Below are positions 1 to 7,896 of a DNA stretch of 64,000 bases, piece by piece; within the stretch, counting starts at the first letter, position 1; each line of letters opens with the position of its first letter. The DNA lies in contig JABCZI010000010.1 in assembly GCA_013289765.1 (NCBI GenBank), positions 62,001-126,000 of the forward strand. The letters run 5' to 3'. This stretch comes from Acidobacteriota bacterium (lineage in GTDB: Bacteria > Acidobacteriota > Terriglobia > Terriglobales > Acidobacteriaceae). The notes beneath the pieces are model-generated. The model saw only the letters and a program-made list of their open reading frames with translations. It made no database searches and had not been told where the DNA came from. A program made the position numbers and the translations under genes.

Positions 1-2
1 TA

Positions 3-1070
3 GCCTTGATCCGTCATGCGCTGCTGATTTGTCCCGTCCGCCTCCATGGTATAGACCTGCGGCAGTCCGGTGCTTCCGCTGACGAACGCAATTTGGGCGC
101 CGGTCTTGCGATTCCACACTGGAGACACGTCCGGGCCTTTGCCGCTGGTAATGCGATGAAAGTTGCCGCCGCTGGCATCGCTCTCATAGATCTGGGAATT
201 ACCCCCGCGCGAGGAAGACAGCGCAAGTTTCGCCCCGTCGGGCGACCACGCCGGCGCCAGATTGGTGCCCCCGAACCTCGGAAAACTCACCAGACGGTTT
301 AGGTCGATCGAGTACATCAATATGTCCCAGCCAGATTTTGTAAGGGAACTGAATGCCAGACGAGAGCCGTCCGGTGAGATGCGCGGCGAAAGAGAGATTG
401 AACCCTGATGAGTCAGTTGCCGCTGATTGGAGCCATCGTAATCCATCACCCAGATTTCTTTGTGGCCGGAACGGTCACTGACGAAATAAATCTTGCTCTC
501 CGCAATGCCTGGAACGCCGCCGCCTAAACGGAAGATAATCTCGTCGGCGAATTTATGCGCGATAACGCGGGCCGCTTCGTCCGTGGCATTGTCCGCATAT
601 TGCTTGCCGAGAACCTGCGGCGAAGCCGTGTTCTTAACGTCGTAGAGCCAACCTTGAACCGTCACTTTTCCGTTGACTACAGCCAGATTGCCGAAGGCTA
701 GCATCGCGGCATTGGGTGGAGGAGAACTCCAAGCCGGAAAGGTAATCTCGGTCGGCTGCCCCGGTACCTGCAAAGGATAAAAACTCTTCGAGACGAGTTC
801 GACGACGCCGGAATTGTCCAGGTCATTCCAGAAAGTGTCGTTAAAAACCTTGAGCAGAGCCGTGTTCTGCGGATCGCCGCTGGATGGCTTGAAATCAGGA
901 ACAGCGAGTCGTACTTTCTCGACCCCTAGCCCGGAACCGGTGCGAACCCAATCCTGAGCAAAGCTCGTAGAAGTTAACAGGGAAGAGAACAGGATTACGA
1001 AAGACACCACGCTCACAAGCCGCGCGGCAATCAGGCCAAGGTGCGGAAATATTTTATGTCCTTCGTCCAT
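3..1070 (-). CDS. tolB: TolB, Tol-Pal beta-propeller protein (partial, C-terminus off window)
   Basis: Periplasmic TolB of the Tol-Pal envelope system, which links inner-membrane TolQRA to outer-membrane Pal. The visible 356 residues start with an uncleaved signal peptide of about 39 residues ending near SFAQD. A TolB N-terminal domain follows (about 40-170, with VRLAVPDF), then PD40 propeller blades recognisable from repeated SPDG and ISPDGSRLAFSS-type motifs. The ATG is at 1070. The gene continues past base 1, so the last propeller blades are missing. It is the fourth gene of tolQ-tolR-tolA-tolB on this strand; a 215-base gap separates it from tolA and shows no gene. Family identity is clear from both domains and gene order. 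Confidence 0.93.
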   Translation of the reverse strand, partial: MDEGHKIFPHLGLIAARLVSVVSFVILFSSLLTSTSFAQDWVRTGSGLGVEKVRLAVPDFKPSSGDPQNTALLKVFNDTFWNDLDNSGVVELVSKSFYPLQVPGQPTEITFPAWSSPPPNAAMLAFGNLAVVNGKVTVQGWLYDVKNTASPQVLGKQYADNATDEAARVIAHKFADEIIFRLGGGVPGIAESKIYFVSDRSGHKEIWVMDYDGSNQRQLTHQGSISLSPRISPDGSRLAFSSLTKSGWDILMYSIDLNRLVSFPRFGGTNLAPAWSPDGAKLALSSSRGGNSQIYESDASGGNFHRITSGKGPDVSPVWNRKTGAQIAFVSGSTGLPQVYTMEADGTNQQRMTDQG

Positions 1071-1285
1071 CCGGTTGGATCCGCTGCAGAAACTCGTGCA
1101 AGAAGATACCGTATGCGACAGTATCGTAGGCCGACATGTTCTCATTGGCAAGTCACGTTCGATCATAATCGGAATATGGAACCTAAAGAATAATCACGTA
1201 GATGCTCGGCGTTTTAATCCGGTGGATCGCCAGTTCCGGAATTCCTGTCTCGATGGATGCCTTCAACGGGCTGATTTCATCTATT

Positions 1286-2074
1286 TTATTTCTTGCTGTA
1301 GTCGAACCAATATTCTACTGAGATCTTGCTGCCGCTGTAGTCCTGCGGCAGCGGCCCAAATGTGTCGATGCGTTGCAAGGCGCGCGTCGCTGAGACGTCC
1401 AGCGAAGGTACGCCGCTGGACTGCTCGACTCTCACATTGAAGGGATGTCCATCGCGCGCCACGTCAAAGGTGATGTAAACCCGCTGCGCGCTGGTGATCC
1501 GCGGATCAACTTCATACTTCAACCAGTTCTCCGATACTTTTCGCTGCACGATCTGGACGTAATAGGCGTACTTCGTTCCAAAGTCTCCGCCACTGCCCGT
1601 GATGCCGAATCCGCCTTTAGCGCCACCGGACGCGAAGCTGCCGTAAGGACCACTGACCGGTCCGCCCTCGCCGAACGCAACCTGGTTGGTCTCTTCCTCG
1701 GGCGCGGACTTCGGTTTTTCCTTGGTCGGAGTCGGAAGTTTCTTAGGCTTGATCTTAGTATTCTTGCCCTGGATCGCGATCGCGTCGGGCTCTTTCTCCT
1801 CAATCTTCGGTTGAGATTTGGTCACGCCTTTCGATTCGTTCGCCAGCACGTTCTCGGTTTTTGCCGCGGACGCAGGCAACGGTACGGAACTTACCATCGT
1901 GACGCCGATGGCCGAACCTCCTCCTCCGCCTCCCCAGTTGTTGCCGCGCGGTCCCGCGGACACGACCAAGTAAAGCAGAATGACGGCTGCAACCGCGACG
2001 TGGAAGCCCACAGACCAGCCCAGCGCCCGTGGCCAACTGTCGTGCTCGAAAAATATCTCAGCGTTTTGAGCCAT
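1286..2074 (-). CDS. TonB/TolA-family energy transducer
   Basis: Protein of 262 residues in the TolA position of a Tol operon. It has a short cytoplasmic N-terminus, one membrane helix at about 20-41, a glycine run near 48-53, and a Lys/Pro/Glu-rich periplasmic linker (about 85-130). The C-terminal domain of TonB/TolA type covers about 170-262 (VQIVQRKVSENW, then ITFDVARDGHPFNVRVEQSS). It should carry proton-motive energy from TolQ-TolR to outer-membrane partners. The start overlaps the end of tolR by 17 bases, which suggests translational coupling. The C-terminal domain looks more like TonB than E. coli TolA, so I give no symbol, although operon position argues for the TolA role. Confidence 0.87.
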   Translation of the reverse strand: MAQNAEIFFEHDSWPRALGWSVGFHVAVAAVILLYLVVSAGPRGNNWGGGGGGSAIGVTMVSSVPLPASAAKTENVLANESKGVTKSQPKIEEKEPDAIAIQGKNTKIKPKKLPTPTKEKPKSAPEEETNQVAFGEGGPVSGPYGSFASGGAKGGFGITGSGGDFGTKYAYYVQIVQRKVSENWLKYEVDPRITSAQRVYITFDVARDGHPFNVRVEQSSGVPSLDVSATRALQRIDTFGPLPQDYSGSKISVEYWFDYSKK

Positions 2075-2486
2075 TTTGATCCAAAGGCTGAGTCACGATG
2101 CTCACATTGGCGATCCCTGACTGTTTTACGGCGTCCATCACAGTGGCGAAGGCGCCGAAAGGCACGTTCTCGTCGGCGCGGACGAAGATAAATTGGTTGC
2201 GCGGGTCGCGCACCCGATGACGAATGTTGTCGGCAATCTGGTTAATATTAACCGCGTCATTGCCCAGAAAAACCCGCTGATCCTTGTTAATCGTTATAAC
2301 GATCCGTTCTTCCGTGATTTCTTTTACTGTGCGGGTCTTAGGGACGCTAACCTCGATACCCGACTGTAGTACAGGAGCCGTGACCATAAAAATGATGAGC
2401 AACACCAACACGACATCGACCAGCGGTGTGATGTTGATATCGGCGAGCGCGGTCTGAGTGCGGCCGTTGGAGGAGGTGAAGGCCAT
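2058..2486 (-). CDS. tolR: TolR/ExbD biopolymer transport protein
   Basis: A 142-residue ExbD/TolR protein, the proton-channel partner of TolQ. It has a single N-terminal membrane helix (about 17-38) carrying the conserved ionisable Asp24 in PLVDVVLVLLIIFM, followed by a periplasmic domain. The length is typical of the family. Its start shares one base with the tolQ stop and its end overlaps the tolA-like gene, giving a compact operon. I call it TolR rather than ExbD because tolB lies in the same operon; sequence alone would not separate the two. Confidence 0.92.
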   Translation of the reverse strand: MAFTSSNGRTQTALADINITPLVDVVLVLLIIFMVTAPVLQSGIEVSVPKTRTVKEITEERIVITINKDQRVFLGNDAVNINQIADNIRHRVRDPRNQFIFVRADENVPFGAFATVMDAVKQSGIANVSIVTQPLDQNGSKR

Positions 2487-3196
2487 CAGCGCCTCACTTC
2501 GGCCGCAGCCTGCGGCTGCATGCTCTCAACCGCATTGAGGACTTCCAGCGCGAAATCGTCCCCGCGAGCGGCGAACACGCGAATGGAATTCCCGATCAGG
2601 TTATAAGCGATAACCGCCGGAATAGCGGCCACGAGCCCAGCTGCGGTAGTAATGAGAGCTTCCGAAATTCCTGGAGCGACGGCCCGCAAGGTCGCACCGC
2701 CAGCGGTGCCCAATCCGTGAAATGCGTCAATGATGCCCCACACCGTCCCGAACAATCCGATGAAAGGCGTCACCGCGGCTGTGATCGCGAGCCATGGAAC
2801 GTTCCGCTCCAACCGGGTGATTTCTTCCGACGCTCCGATCTGCATGCCGCGCTGCACCGCGGTCAGGCTGCGCAGCGCACCCGAGGGAGTCGAAACCTGG
2901 CGCTTGTATTCCAAAAAGCCGCCTTCGAATACTCCTACCAGCGGGCTGGGACGAAACTGATCTGCCACCGTCGCAATATCCTGTAAGCGTTGTGCCTTGC
3001 GAAATGCCCGCAGAAAGCGCCCGCTCTGCAACCGGGCGCGGCGCAGCAAGCTCCATTTCGTGAGAATAATTGCCCAGGAGATAAGGCTGAAGGCTAGTAA
3101 GGTGAACAAAACGAATTTGGCGACCGGACCGGTGCTGGAGACAAGTTCGATTATTTCGCCGCCGACGAACAGTGCAAGCACGCAGGCAATTTGCAT
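2486..3196 (-). CDS. tolQ: TolQ/ExbB proton channel protein
   Basis: Inner-membrane TolQ/ExbB family protein of 236 residues. Membrane helices lie at about 25-46, 135-158 and 178-200, with a large cytoplasmic loop between the first and second, as in the family. Typical motifs are STGPVAKFVL at the N-terminus and TPFIGLFGTVWGIIDAF in the second helix. It is the first gene of the Tol operon. The ATG at 3196 has GGAT about a dozen bases upstream in an A-rich stretch; a start slightly further in cannot be excluded. Confidence 0.93.
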   Translation of the reverse strand: MQIACVLALFVGGEIIELVSSTGPVAKFVLFTLLAFSLISWAIILTKWSLLRRARLQSGRFLRAFRKAQRLQDIATVADQFRPSPLVGVFEGGFLEYKRQVSTPSGALRSLTAVQRGMQIGASEEITRLERNVPWLAITAAVTPFIGLFGTVWGIIDAFHGLGTAGGATLRAVAPGISEALITTAAGLVAAIPAVIAYNLIGNSIRVFAARGDDFALEVLNAVESMQPQAAAEVRR

Positions 3197-3408
3197 CGAG
3201 GTTAGAGAATCCTTTTTTTTGGATTATAGATGATGCGGACCGAAGCATTGCGGGACGTATCTGAAACATAACCTGTGGAAACTCGTCTGTGCGCCTCTGG
3301 TGGGTTTTCCTCGTCGAGCTGCAACGTGAATTTGTCGCTATACCCGGCATGCGGGAGTGGCATCCAAAAGGTGCGGGATCACATCGACCTCCGCGGGAGG
3401 ATGAACTT

Positions 3409-4062
3409 ATGGCGCAACAGGGAATGCTACGAGACTATCGCTTCACAGACGCAGCGGAAGACATCCGTGGTTCGAAACTCTTCGGCTGGAATGACGAGAA
3501 ATTAGGCAAGATCGACGATGTGATCTTTGATCATGCTAGCGGTTTGATCCGCTATGTTGTGGTTGATACCGGAGGATGGCTCTCAACGAAGAAATTTATT
3601 GTTCCGTCCGAGCGGCTTCGGGCCTCCGCCGAACATAAGGACGACTTTGCTGTCGACCTGAGTAAAGAGCAGGTCGAGAGCTTGCCGCCTTACGACGAAT
3701 CGCACCTTGAATCCGATCAGCAATGGGCGGACTATGAAGGAAAGTATCGTTCCAAATGGCATACCGGTCCCGTGATGCACCGTGAAGGCACAGACCGGAA
3801 TATCACTCCGACGACGCAGCAGATGACGGGAAACTTCCGCTCCGATCGTGCTGTCGGTTCGGGCCTTACTTTTAAAGACACGGGTGCATTTGAACGAGGC
3901 GGCTTCGCTGCCGGCACTGATACCGTCGAAATCAGCCAAAGCGCAAATGGAATCGGTCCACGCTGGGATACTTTCCAGAACCGGCTCCGGGAGCGCCGCA
4001 AAGAAGTGATCAATCCCGGGTCAACACAATCAGGCGCTGACACTTACAGTAAGGCCAGTTAA
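3409..4062 (+). CDS. PRC-barrel domain protein
   Basis: Protein of 217 residues with a PRC-barrel at about 20-90 (DVIFDHASGLIRYVVVDTGG). PRC-barrels occur in RimM, in photosynthetic reaction-centre H subunits and in many soluble stress proteins. The rest of the protein is polar and shows no recognised domain or membrane segment. I chose the ATG at 3409 because GGGAGG lies eight bases upstream. The same frame is open back to 3289, but that part is Arg/Trp-rich and lacks a ribosome site. A strong terminator follows, so the gene is probably monocistronic. The function is unknown. Confidence 0.8.
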   Translation: MAQQGMLRDYRFTDAAEDIRGSKLFGWNDEKLGKIDDVIFDHASGLIRYVVVDTGGWLSTKKFIVPSERLRASAEHKDDFAVDLSKEQVESLPPYDESHLESDQQWADYEGKYRSKWHTGPVMHREGTDRNITPTTQQMTGNFRSDRAVGSGLTFKDTGAFERGGFAAGTDTVEISQSANGIGPRWDTFQNRLRERRKEVINPGSTQSGADTYSKAS

Positions 4063-4089
4063 CCAGACTCGGCGCGCCCACCCTAAAAG

Positions 4090-4114
4090 CCACGGCCTCG
4101 GTCGTGGTTTTTTT
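4090..4114 (+). terminator. Rho-independent terminator after the PRC-barrel gene
   Basis: A 7-bp stem (CCACGGC with GTCGTGG, one G-T pair) closes a CTCG loop and is followed directly by seven T. It begins 28 bases after the stop codon. Confidence 0.8.
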
Positions 4115-4221
4115 CCTCGCCCCTCACCAGCAATGTCCTCATCCAGAAATCGATCGGCCATTTGATTTTCATGCTATGCTGCGCAAAACCTTGAGACTTT
4201 ATTTACTGGATAGGACGCTCC

Positions 4222-5982
4222 GTGCTGGTTGAGCTGCGATTGGAAAATTATGCGGTGATCGACAACGCGGCGGTGGAATTTGCCCCCGGTCTGAATTTAT
4301 TGACTGGCGAAACCGGCGCGGGGAAATCCATTCTCATCGATGCGCTGGCGCTGCTGCTGGGCGAGAAAGCGTCCAGTGATGTAATTCGGAGCGGCGCGGA
4401 GCGAGCCGTTGTATCAGCTGTGTTCGAGACCGAAGCCGAGGCTGAAGACGCGATCGAAAAAGTGCTGGAGAAAAATGGCCTTGACGAATCCGAAGATGGT
4501 TCCCTGATTATCCGCCGCGAAATTGCCCCCGGTGGCAAAGGCCGCGTTTTCGTAAACAATCAGGCGGCCACAGTCGCTGTACTGCGGCAGCTTGCGCCGC
4601 ATCTGGCAACGATCCACGCGCAAAACGAAACGCTGTTGTCCTTCGATGCACCAGCGAGATTGGCGCTCCTCGACGGTTTCGCAGGCGGCCAAGTTGAGCC
4701 TGTCGTTTCAGTTTACGAATCATGGAAGGGAATCCGCTCCCGCATCGAGGACTTGGAACGAGGGGAGCAGGACCGGCTGCGTCTCGTAGACCTCTGGATG
4801 TTTCAGAAAAAGGAAATAGAAGAGGCCAAACTAAAGGCTGGCGAGGACGAGCAATTAGAAACGGAGAAGCGCGTCCTCGCCAATGCGGAGAAAATTTACA
4901 ACGCCGCCATGCACGCCTTCGATCTTCTCTATGAGGGCGACGCTTCCACGTCTTCGTCCCTGCGAGCTGCGCAAAAACAGATTGAAGAGCTGGCGCGATA
5001 CGAGCCCAAGTTTCAGGAAGCGCTTGCCGCGCTGGAAACAGCGCGCATCAGCGTGGAAGATGTGGGTGCCACCGTGCGCGATTATGCCGGGGGAATCCAT
5101 GCTTCTCCAGAGCATTTGGCCGAAGTTGAGGACCGTCTCGCCGCGCTCGACCGGTTGAAGCGCAAATATGGTCCCAAGCTCGAAGACGTCATTGCCTTCG
5201 GAGCCGATGTTGCCCGCAAGCTTTCCGAGGTCGAAAACAAAGACGAGATTTTGCGCGAACTGCGGTCCGACTCAGCCAAAGCAGCCGGGGATTATTTGCA
5301 CGCAGCGCGATCGCTTTCAAAAAAGCGGCAAGACGCCTCTCGGAAGCTGGAGAAGCTGGTCGAAACGGAAATCAACGATCTCGCAATGAAGTCCGCCTTT
5401 CGCATAGAAATGACAACGTCGGAAGCAGAAGGGAACTGGTCGCCAAGCGGAATCGATCAGGTGCTTTATATGATCGCCACCAATCCCGGCGAGCCCATGC
5501 GCCAGCTCGAACACGTCGCGTCCGGCGGAGAATTGTCGCGTGTAATGCTGGCGCTGAAGGTAAGCGTGGAGTCGGGGACAGACCGTGTCGCTCGGGCACA
5601 CCCTTCGACAAGCTTAGGGCAAGCTTTGCCCGCGAAGGCTGGCACACGCCAAACCGCCAAGCGAAGAGCTCAACGAACGATGGTCTTCGACGAAATCGAT
5701 ACCGGCATAGGCGGCCGCGCCGCCGAATCCGTTGGTAAAAAGCTAAAATCACTGGCCCGCTCAAACCAAGTCTTGTGCGTGACACATCTTCCCCAGATCG
5801 CGACGTTCGCCGATCATCATTATGTGATCGAAAAAAAAGAGCGCAATGGCCGAACCCGTACCAGTATCCGCCTCGTCGTCGCCGAAGAACGCACCGAGGA
5901 AGTTGCTCGCATGCTCAGTGGCGCGAAGCTCACTGACACTTCCCGCAAGCACGCGGAGCAAATGATCAAGGCCAACGCATAA
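4222..5982 (+). CDS. recN: DNA repair protein RecN with an in-frame insertion
   Basis: SMC-like ATPase of double-strand-break repair, 586 residues. Walker A is GETGAGKS at 29-36, a long coiled-coil region follows, the ABC signature SGGELSR starts near 434, and Walker B FDEIDTGIGG starts near 489. The start is GTG at 4222. Between signature and Walker B there are 48 residues where E. coli RecN has 19, an excess of about 29. The extra stretch (about 452-486) is Arg/Ala-rich and is encoded by palindromic DNA at 5592-5650, so it looks like a repeat element caught in frame. All ATPase motifs survive, so the protein may still work, with a new surface loop. Confidence 0.92.
   Translation: MLVELRLENYAVIDNAAVEFAPGLNLLTGETGAGKSILIDALALLLGEKASSDVIRSGAERAVVSAVFETEAEAEDAIEKVLEKNGLDESEDGSLIIRREIAPGGKGRVFVNNQAATVAVLRQLAPHLATIHAQNETLLSFDAPARLALLDGFAGGQVEPVVSVYESWKGIRSRIEDLERGEQDRLRLVDLWMFQKKEIEEAKLKAGEDEQLETEKRVLANAEKIYNAAMHAFDLLYEGDASTSSSLRAAQKQIEELARYEPKFQEALAALETARISVEDVGATVRDYAGGIHASPEHLAEVEDRLAALDRLKRKYGPKLEDVIAFGADVARKLSEVENKDEILRELRSDSAKAAGDYLHAARSLSKKRQDASRKLEKLVETEINDLAMKSAFRIEMTTSEAEGNWSPSGIDQVLYMIATNPGEPMRQLEHVASGGELSRVMLALKVSVESGTDRVARAHPSTSLGQALPAKAGTRQTAKRRAQRTMVFDEIDTGIGGRAAESVGKKLKSLARSNQVLCVTHLPQIATFADHHYVIEKKERNGRTRTSIRLVVAEERTEEVARMLSGAKLTDTSRKHAEQMIKANA
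5592..5650. repeat. Palindromic repeat-like element inside recN
   Basis: Nested inverted repeats: CCTTCG at 5602-5607 pairs with CGAAGG at 5633-5638, and GGGCAA at 5617-5622 pairs with TTGCCC at 5626-5631. The element is flanked by GGGCACAC on the left and GGCACACGCC on the right. It lies where RecN normally has no extra residues. The form is that of a dispersed REP/MITE-like unit; copy number elsewhere in the genome cannot be seen here. Confidence 0.6.
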
Positions 5983-5997
5983 CGCCTGAAGCCTTGC

Positions 5998-6037
5998 TTG
6001 ACATGATTTAATGGATTAGCTAAGATATCTTAGCTAA
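5998..6037 (+). promoter_or_regulatory. Toxin-antitoxin promoter with perfect palindromic operator
   Basis: A -35 TTGACA at 5998-6003 and a -10 TAAGAT at 6021-6026 are separated by exactly 17 bases. A perfect 22-base palindrome at 6016-6037 (half-site TTAGCTAAGAT) covers the -10 box. This is where a Phd/VapB-type antitoxin would bind to repress its own operon. The antitoxin start is at 6051. Confidence 0.75.
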
Positions 6038-6050
6038 CCAAGCGAACAGT

Positions 6051-6281
6051 ATGGAAACGATCACAATCCATAAGGCCAAGACACAGCTTTCACGGCTCAT
6101 CGAAAAGGCCTGCCGAGGCGAAGAAATTGTCATCGCCCGCGGGAAACAGCCGGTAGTGCGCCTTGTAGCGATTGAAAGCGAGAGCGGCAAGCGGAAGCCG
6201 GGAGCTTGGAAGGGGAAAATTAAAATTGGGCCCGAATTCTTTGAGCCGTTGCCTCCTGAAGAGTTGGAAGGCTGGGAGTAA
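6051..6281 (+). CDS. Phd/YefM-family antitoxin
   Basis: A 76-residue antitoxin of the type paired with VapC toxins. The N-terminus METITIHKAKTQLSRLIEK forms the ribbon-helix DNA-binding part; the acidic, Trp/Pro-rich C-terminus (FFEPLPPEELEGWE) is the usual toxin-neutralising tail. The toxin gene starts six bases after the stop. A perfect palindrome over the promoter suggests autoregulation. Confidence 0.88.
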   Translation: METITIHKAKTQLSRLIEKACRGEEIVIARGKQPVVRLVAIESESGKRKPGAWKGKIKIGPEFFEPLPPEELEGWE

Positions 6282-6287
6282 GCGGCT

Positions 6288-6674
6288 TTGCGCCTATTGC
6301 TGGATACCCACACCTTGATCTGGTGGATGACAAGCGATCGACAGTTGTCGAAGACTGCACATGCTCTCATCGAACAGAAAAGTAATCTGGCGTTGGTCAG
6401 CGCGGCTTCCGCTTGGGAGATGGCTACCAAGGTTCGTCTGGGAAGATTGCCTGCTGCGGCAGGTCTGATTCAGGATTTTGTTATCCAGCTATCGTGGGCA
6501 CACATAGAGATTCTAGACGTGACCGCAGATCATGGGATTCGCGCAGGTTCGCTCCCTGGTCCACACAAAGATCCGTTCGATCGGATGCTGATTGCGCAGG
6601 CCTTGGCTGAAAATGTTCCTATTCTGAGCAATGATCAGGCACTAGATGGATACGGCGTGACTAGAGTGTGGTAG
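6288..6674 (+). CDS. PIN-domain toxin, VapC-like ribonuclease
   Basis: A 128-residue PIN-domain protein, presumably an RNase held inactive by the antitoxin just upstream. Acidic active-site residues appear as LLLDTHTLIWW at the N-terminus, SAWEMATKVRLGRL in the middle, and KDPFDRMLIAQAL with ILSNDQAL near the C-terminus. The start is TTG at 6288; reading from it gives the canonical PIN N-terminus, so no better start exists. Together with 6051-6281 it forms a two-gene toxin-antitoxin operon. Confidence 0.88.
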   Translation: MRLLLDTHTLIWWMTSDRQLSKTAHALIEQKSNLALVSAASAWEMATKVRLGRLPAAAGLIQDFVIQLSWAHIEILDVTADHGIRAGSLPGPHKDPFDRMLIAQALAENVPILSNDQALDGYGVTRVW

Positions 6675-6776
6675 AGATTTTGCTAACCGCAAACCATATG
6701 GCGAATTAGAAAGCATCCCGCTCGCCCCCAGTTTTTCACCTTTTACTGCTAATCCCAGCCGTTTGTGCGGCTTACG

Positions 6777-6844
6777 TTGACCATGAAGGTACTTTCCGAT
6801 AGGTTATCAGTATCGCCAAAATGGGCTTCGTGTACCCTGATAAC
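6777..6844 (+). promoter_or_regulatory. Candidate ispH promoter with an inverted repeat
   Basis: TTGACC at 6777-6782 and TAGGTT at 6800-6805 are 17 bases apart. An 8-base inverted repeat, GTTATCAG at 6803-6810 and CTGATAAC at 6837-6844, overlaps the -10 and brackets the probable transcription start. It could be an operator or a 5' RNA hairpin. The -10 is weak, so this remains a candidate. Confidence 0.4.
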
Positions 6845-6903
6845 ATAGGTTTAATGACATTTGCGCTTAGCATTCAGGGAATCGCAGAGCAGGAGTTTAT
6901 TTA

Positions 6904-7881
6904 GTGCCAAATAGCCAGGGAAAGACTTTGCTGTTGCTGAAGCCGCGCGGTTTCTGCGCTGGCGTAGTACGGGCAATTGACGTTGTCCGCATCGCCCTCG
7001 AGGCCTTCGGTCCGCCAATTTACGTCCGCAAAGAGATTGTTCACAACAGCTTTGTGGTGGACGAACTCCGCGGCAAAGGTGCGATCTTTGTCGACAGCGA
7101 AGACGAAGTTCCCAATGGTGAGCGCGTGATCTACAGCGCCCACGGAGTCTCGCCCGAGGTTCGGGAGCACAGCGCCCGGCGCGGCCTCCGCGTGATTGAT
7201 GCAACCTGTCCGCTGGTCACAAAGGTCCACGTTGAAGCCGTGAAGTTCGCCAAGGAAGGCTATTCGCTCATCCTCATCGGGCATCACGATCACGACGAGG
7301 TCGTCGGAACTCTGGGCGAAGCTCCGCTGGTCACCCAAGTCGTAGGCAATCCCGAGCAGGTAAAATCGCTGACCGTGCCTGATCCAAACCGCGTGGCATA
7401 TCTCACGCAAACCACGCTGAGCCTGGACGAGACCAAGGACATCATCGCCGCCCTGAAAAAGAAGTTTCCGAATATCAAGGGCCCGGCGGCGCAGGATATT
7501 TGCTACGCCACCGAAAACCGCCAAGTCGCGGTCAAGCAGGTAGCCTCGGACGCTGACTTGCTACTGGTGGTGGGCTCGGAAAACAGTTCAAACTCGAATC
7601 GTCTGGTCGAAGTGGCCCGGAACCTGGGTACGAACTCGCATCTTATCGATAGTTACAAAGACATTGAGCCCGGATGGTTGGTTGACGTGAAGACGATCGC
7701 GCTGACTGCTGGCGCTTCTGCGCCAGAATGTTTGGTGGAGGAAACCATGAAGTTTCTGGCCACAAAAGGTTTCGACAACGTGCAGGAACTCGAAGTGATG
7801 CCGGAAAACGTCCGCTTCGGGCTGCCGCCGGAGATTGTCGAAGCTATCGCCGCCGCTCCGGCAGGTGCCACCGCGGATTAA
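6904..7881 (+). CDS. ispH: 4-hydroxy-3-methylbut-2-enyl diphosphate reductase
   Basis: Last enzyme of the MEP pathway. It reduces HMBPP to IPP and DMAPP with a [4Fe-4S] cluster. The protein has 325 residues, and the three cluster cysteines are visible: Cys18 (GFCAGV), Cys102 (DATCPLV) and Cys276 (APECLV). The start is GTG at 6904 with AGGAG eight bases upstream. The cyclase gene begins 15 bases after the stop, so isoprenoid supply and hopanoid synthesis are probably cotranscribed. Confidence 0.96.
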   Translation: MPNSQGKTLLLLKPRGFCAGVVRAIDVVRIALEAFGPPIYVRKEIVHNSFVVDELRGKGAIFVDSEDEVPNGERVIYSAHGVSPEVREHSARRGLRVIDATCPLVTKVHVEAVKFAKEGYSLILIGHHDHDEVVGTLGEAPLVTQVVGNPEQVKSLTVPDPNRVAYLTQTTLSLDETKDIIAALKKKFPNIKGPAAQDICYATENRQVAVKQVASDADLLLVVGSENSSNSNRLVEVARNLGTNSHLIDSYKDIEPGWLVDVKTIALTAGASAPECLVEETMKFLATKGFDNVQELEVMPENVRFGLPPEIVEAIAAAPAGATAD

Positions 7882-7896
7882 CGGAGCCGCACACTG

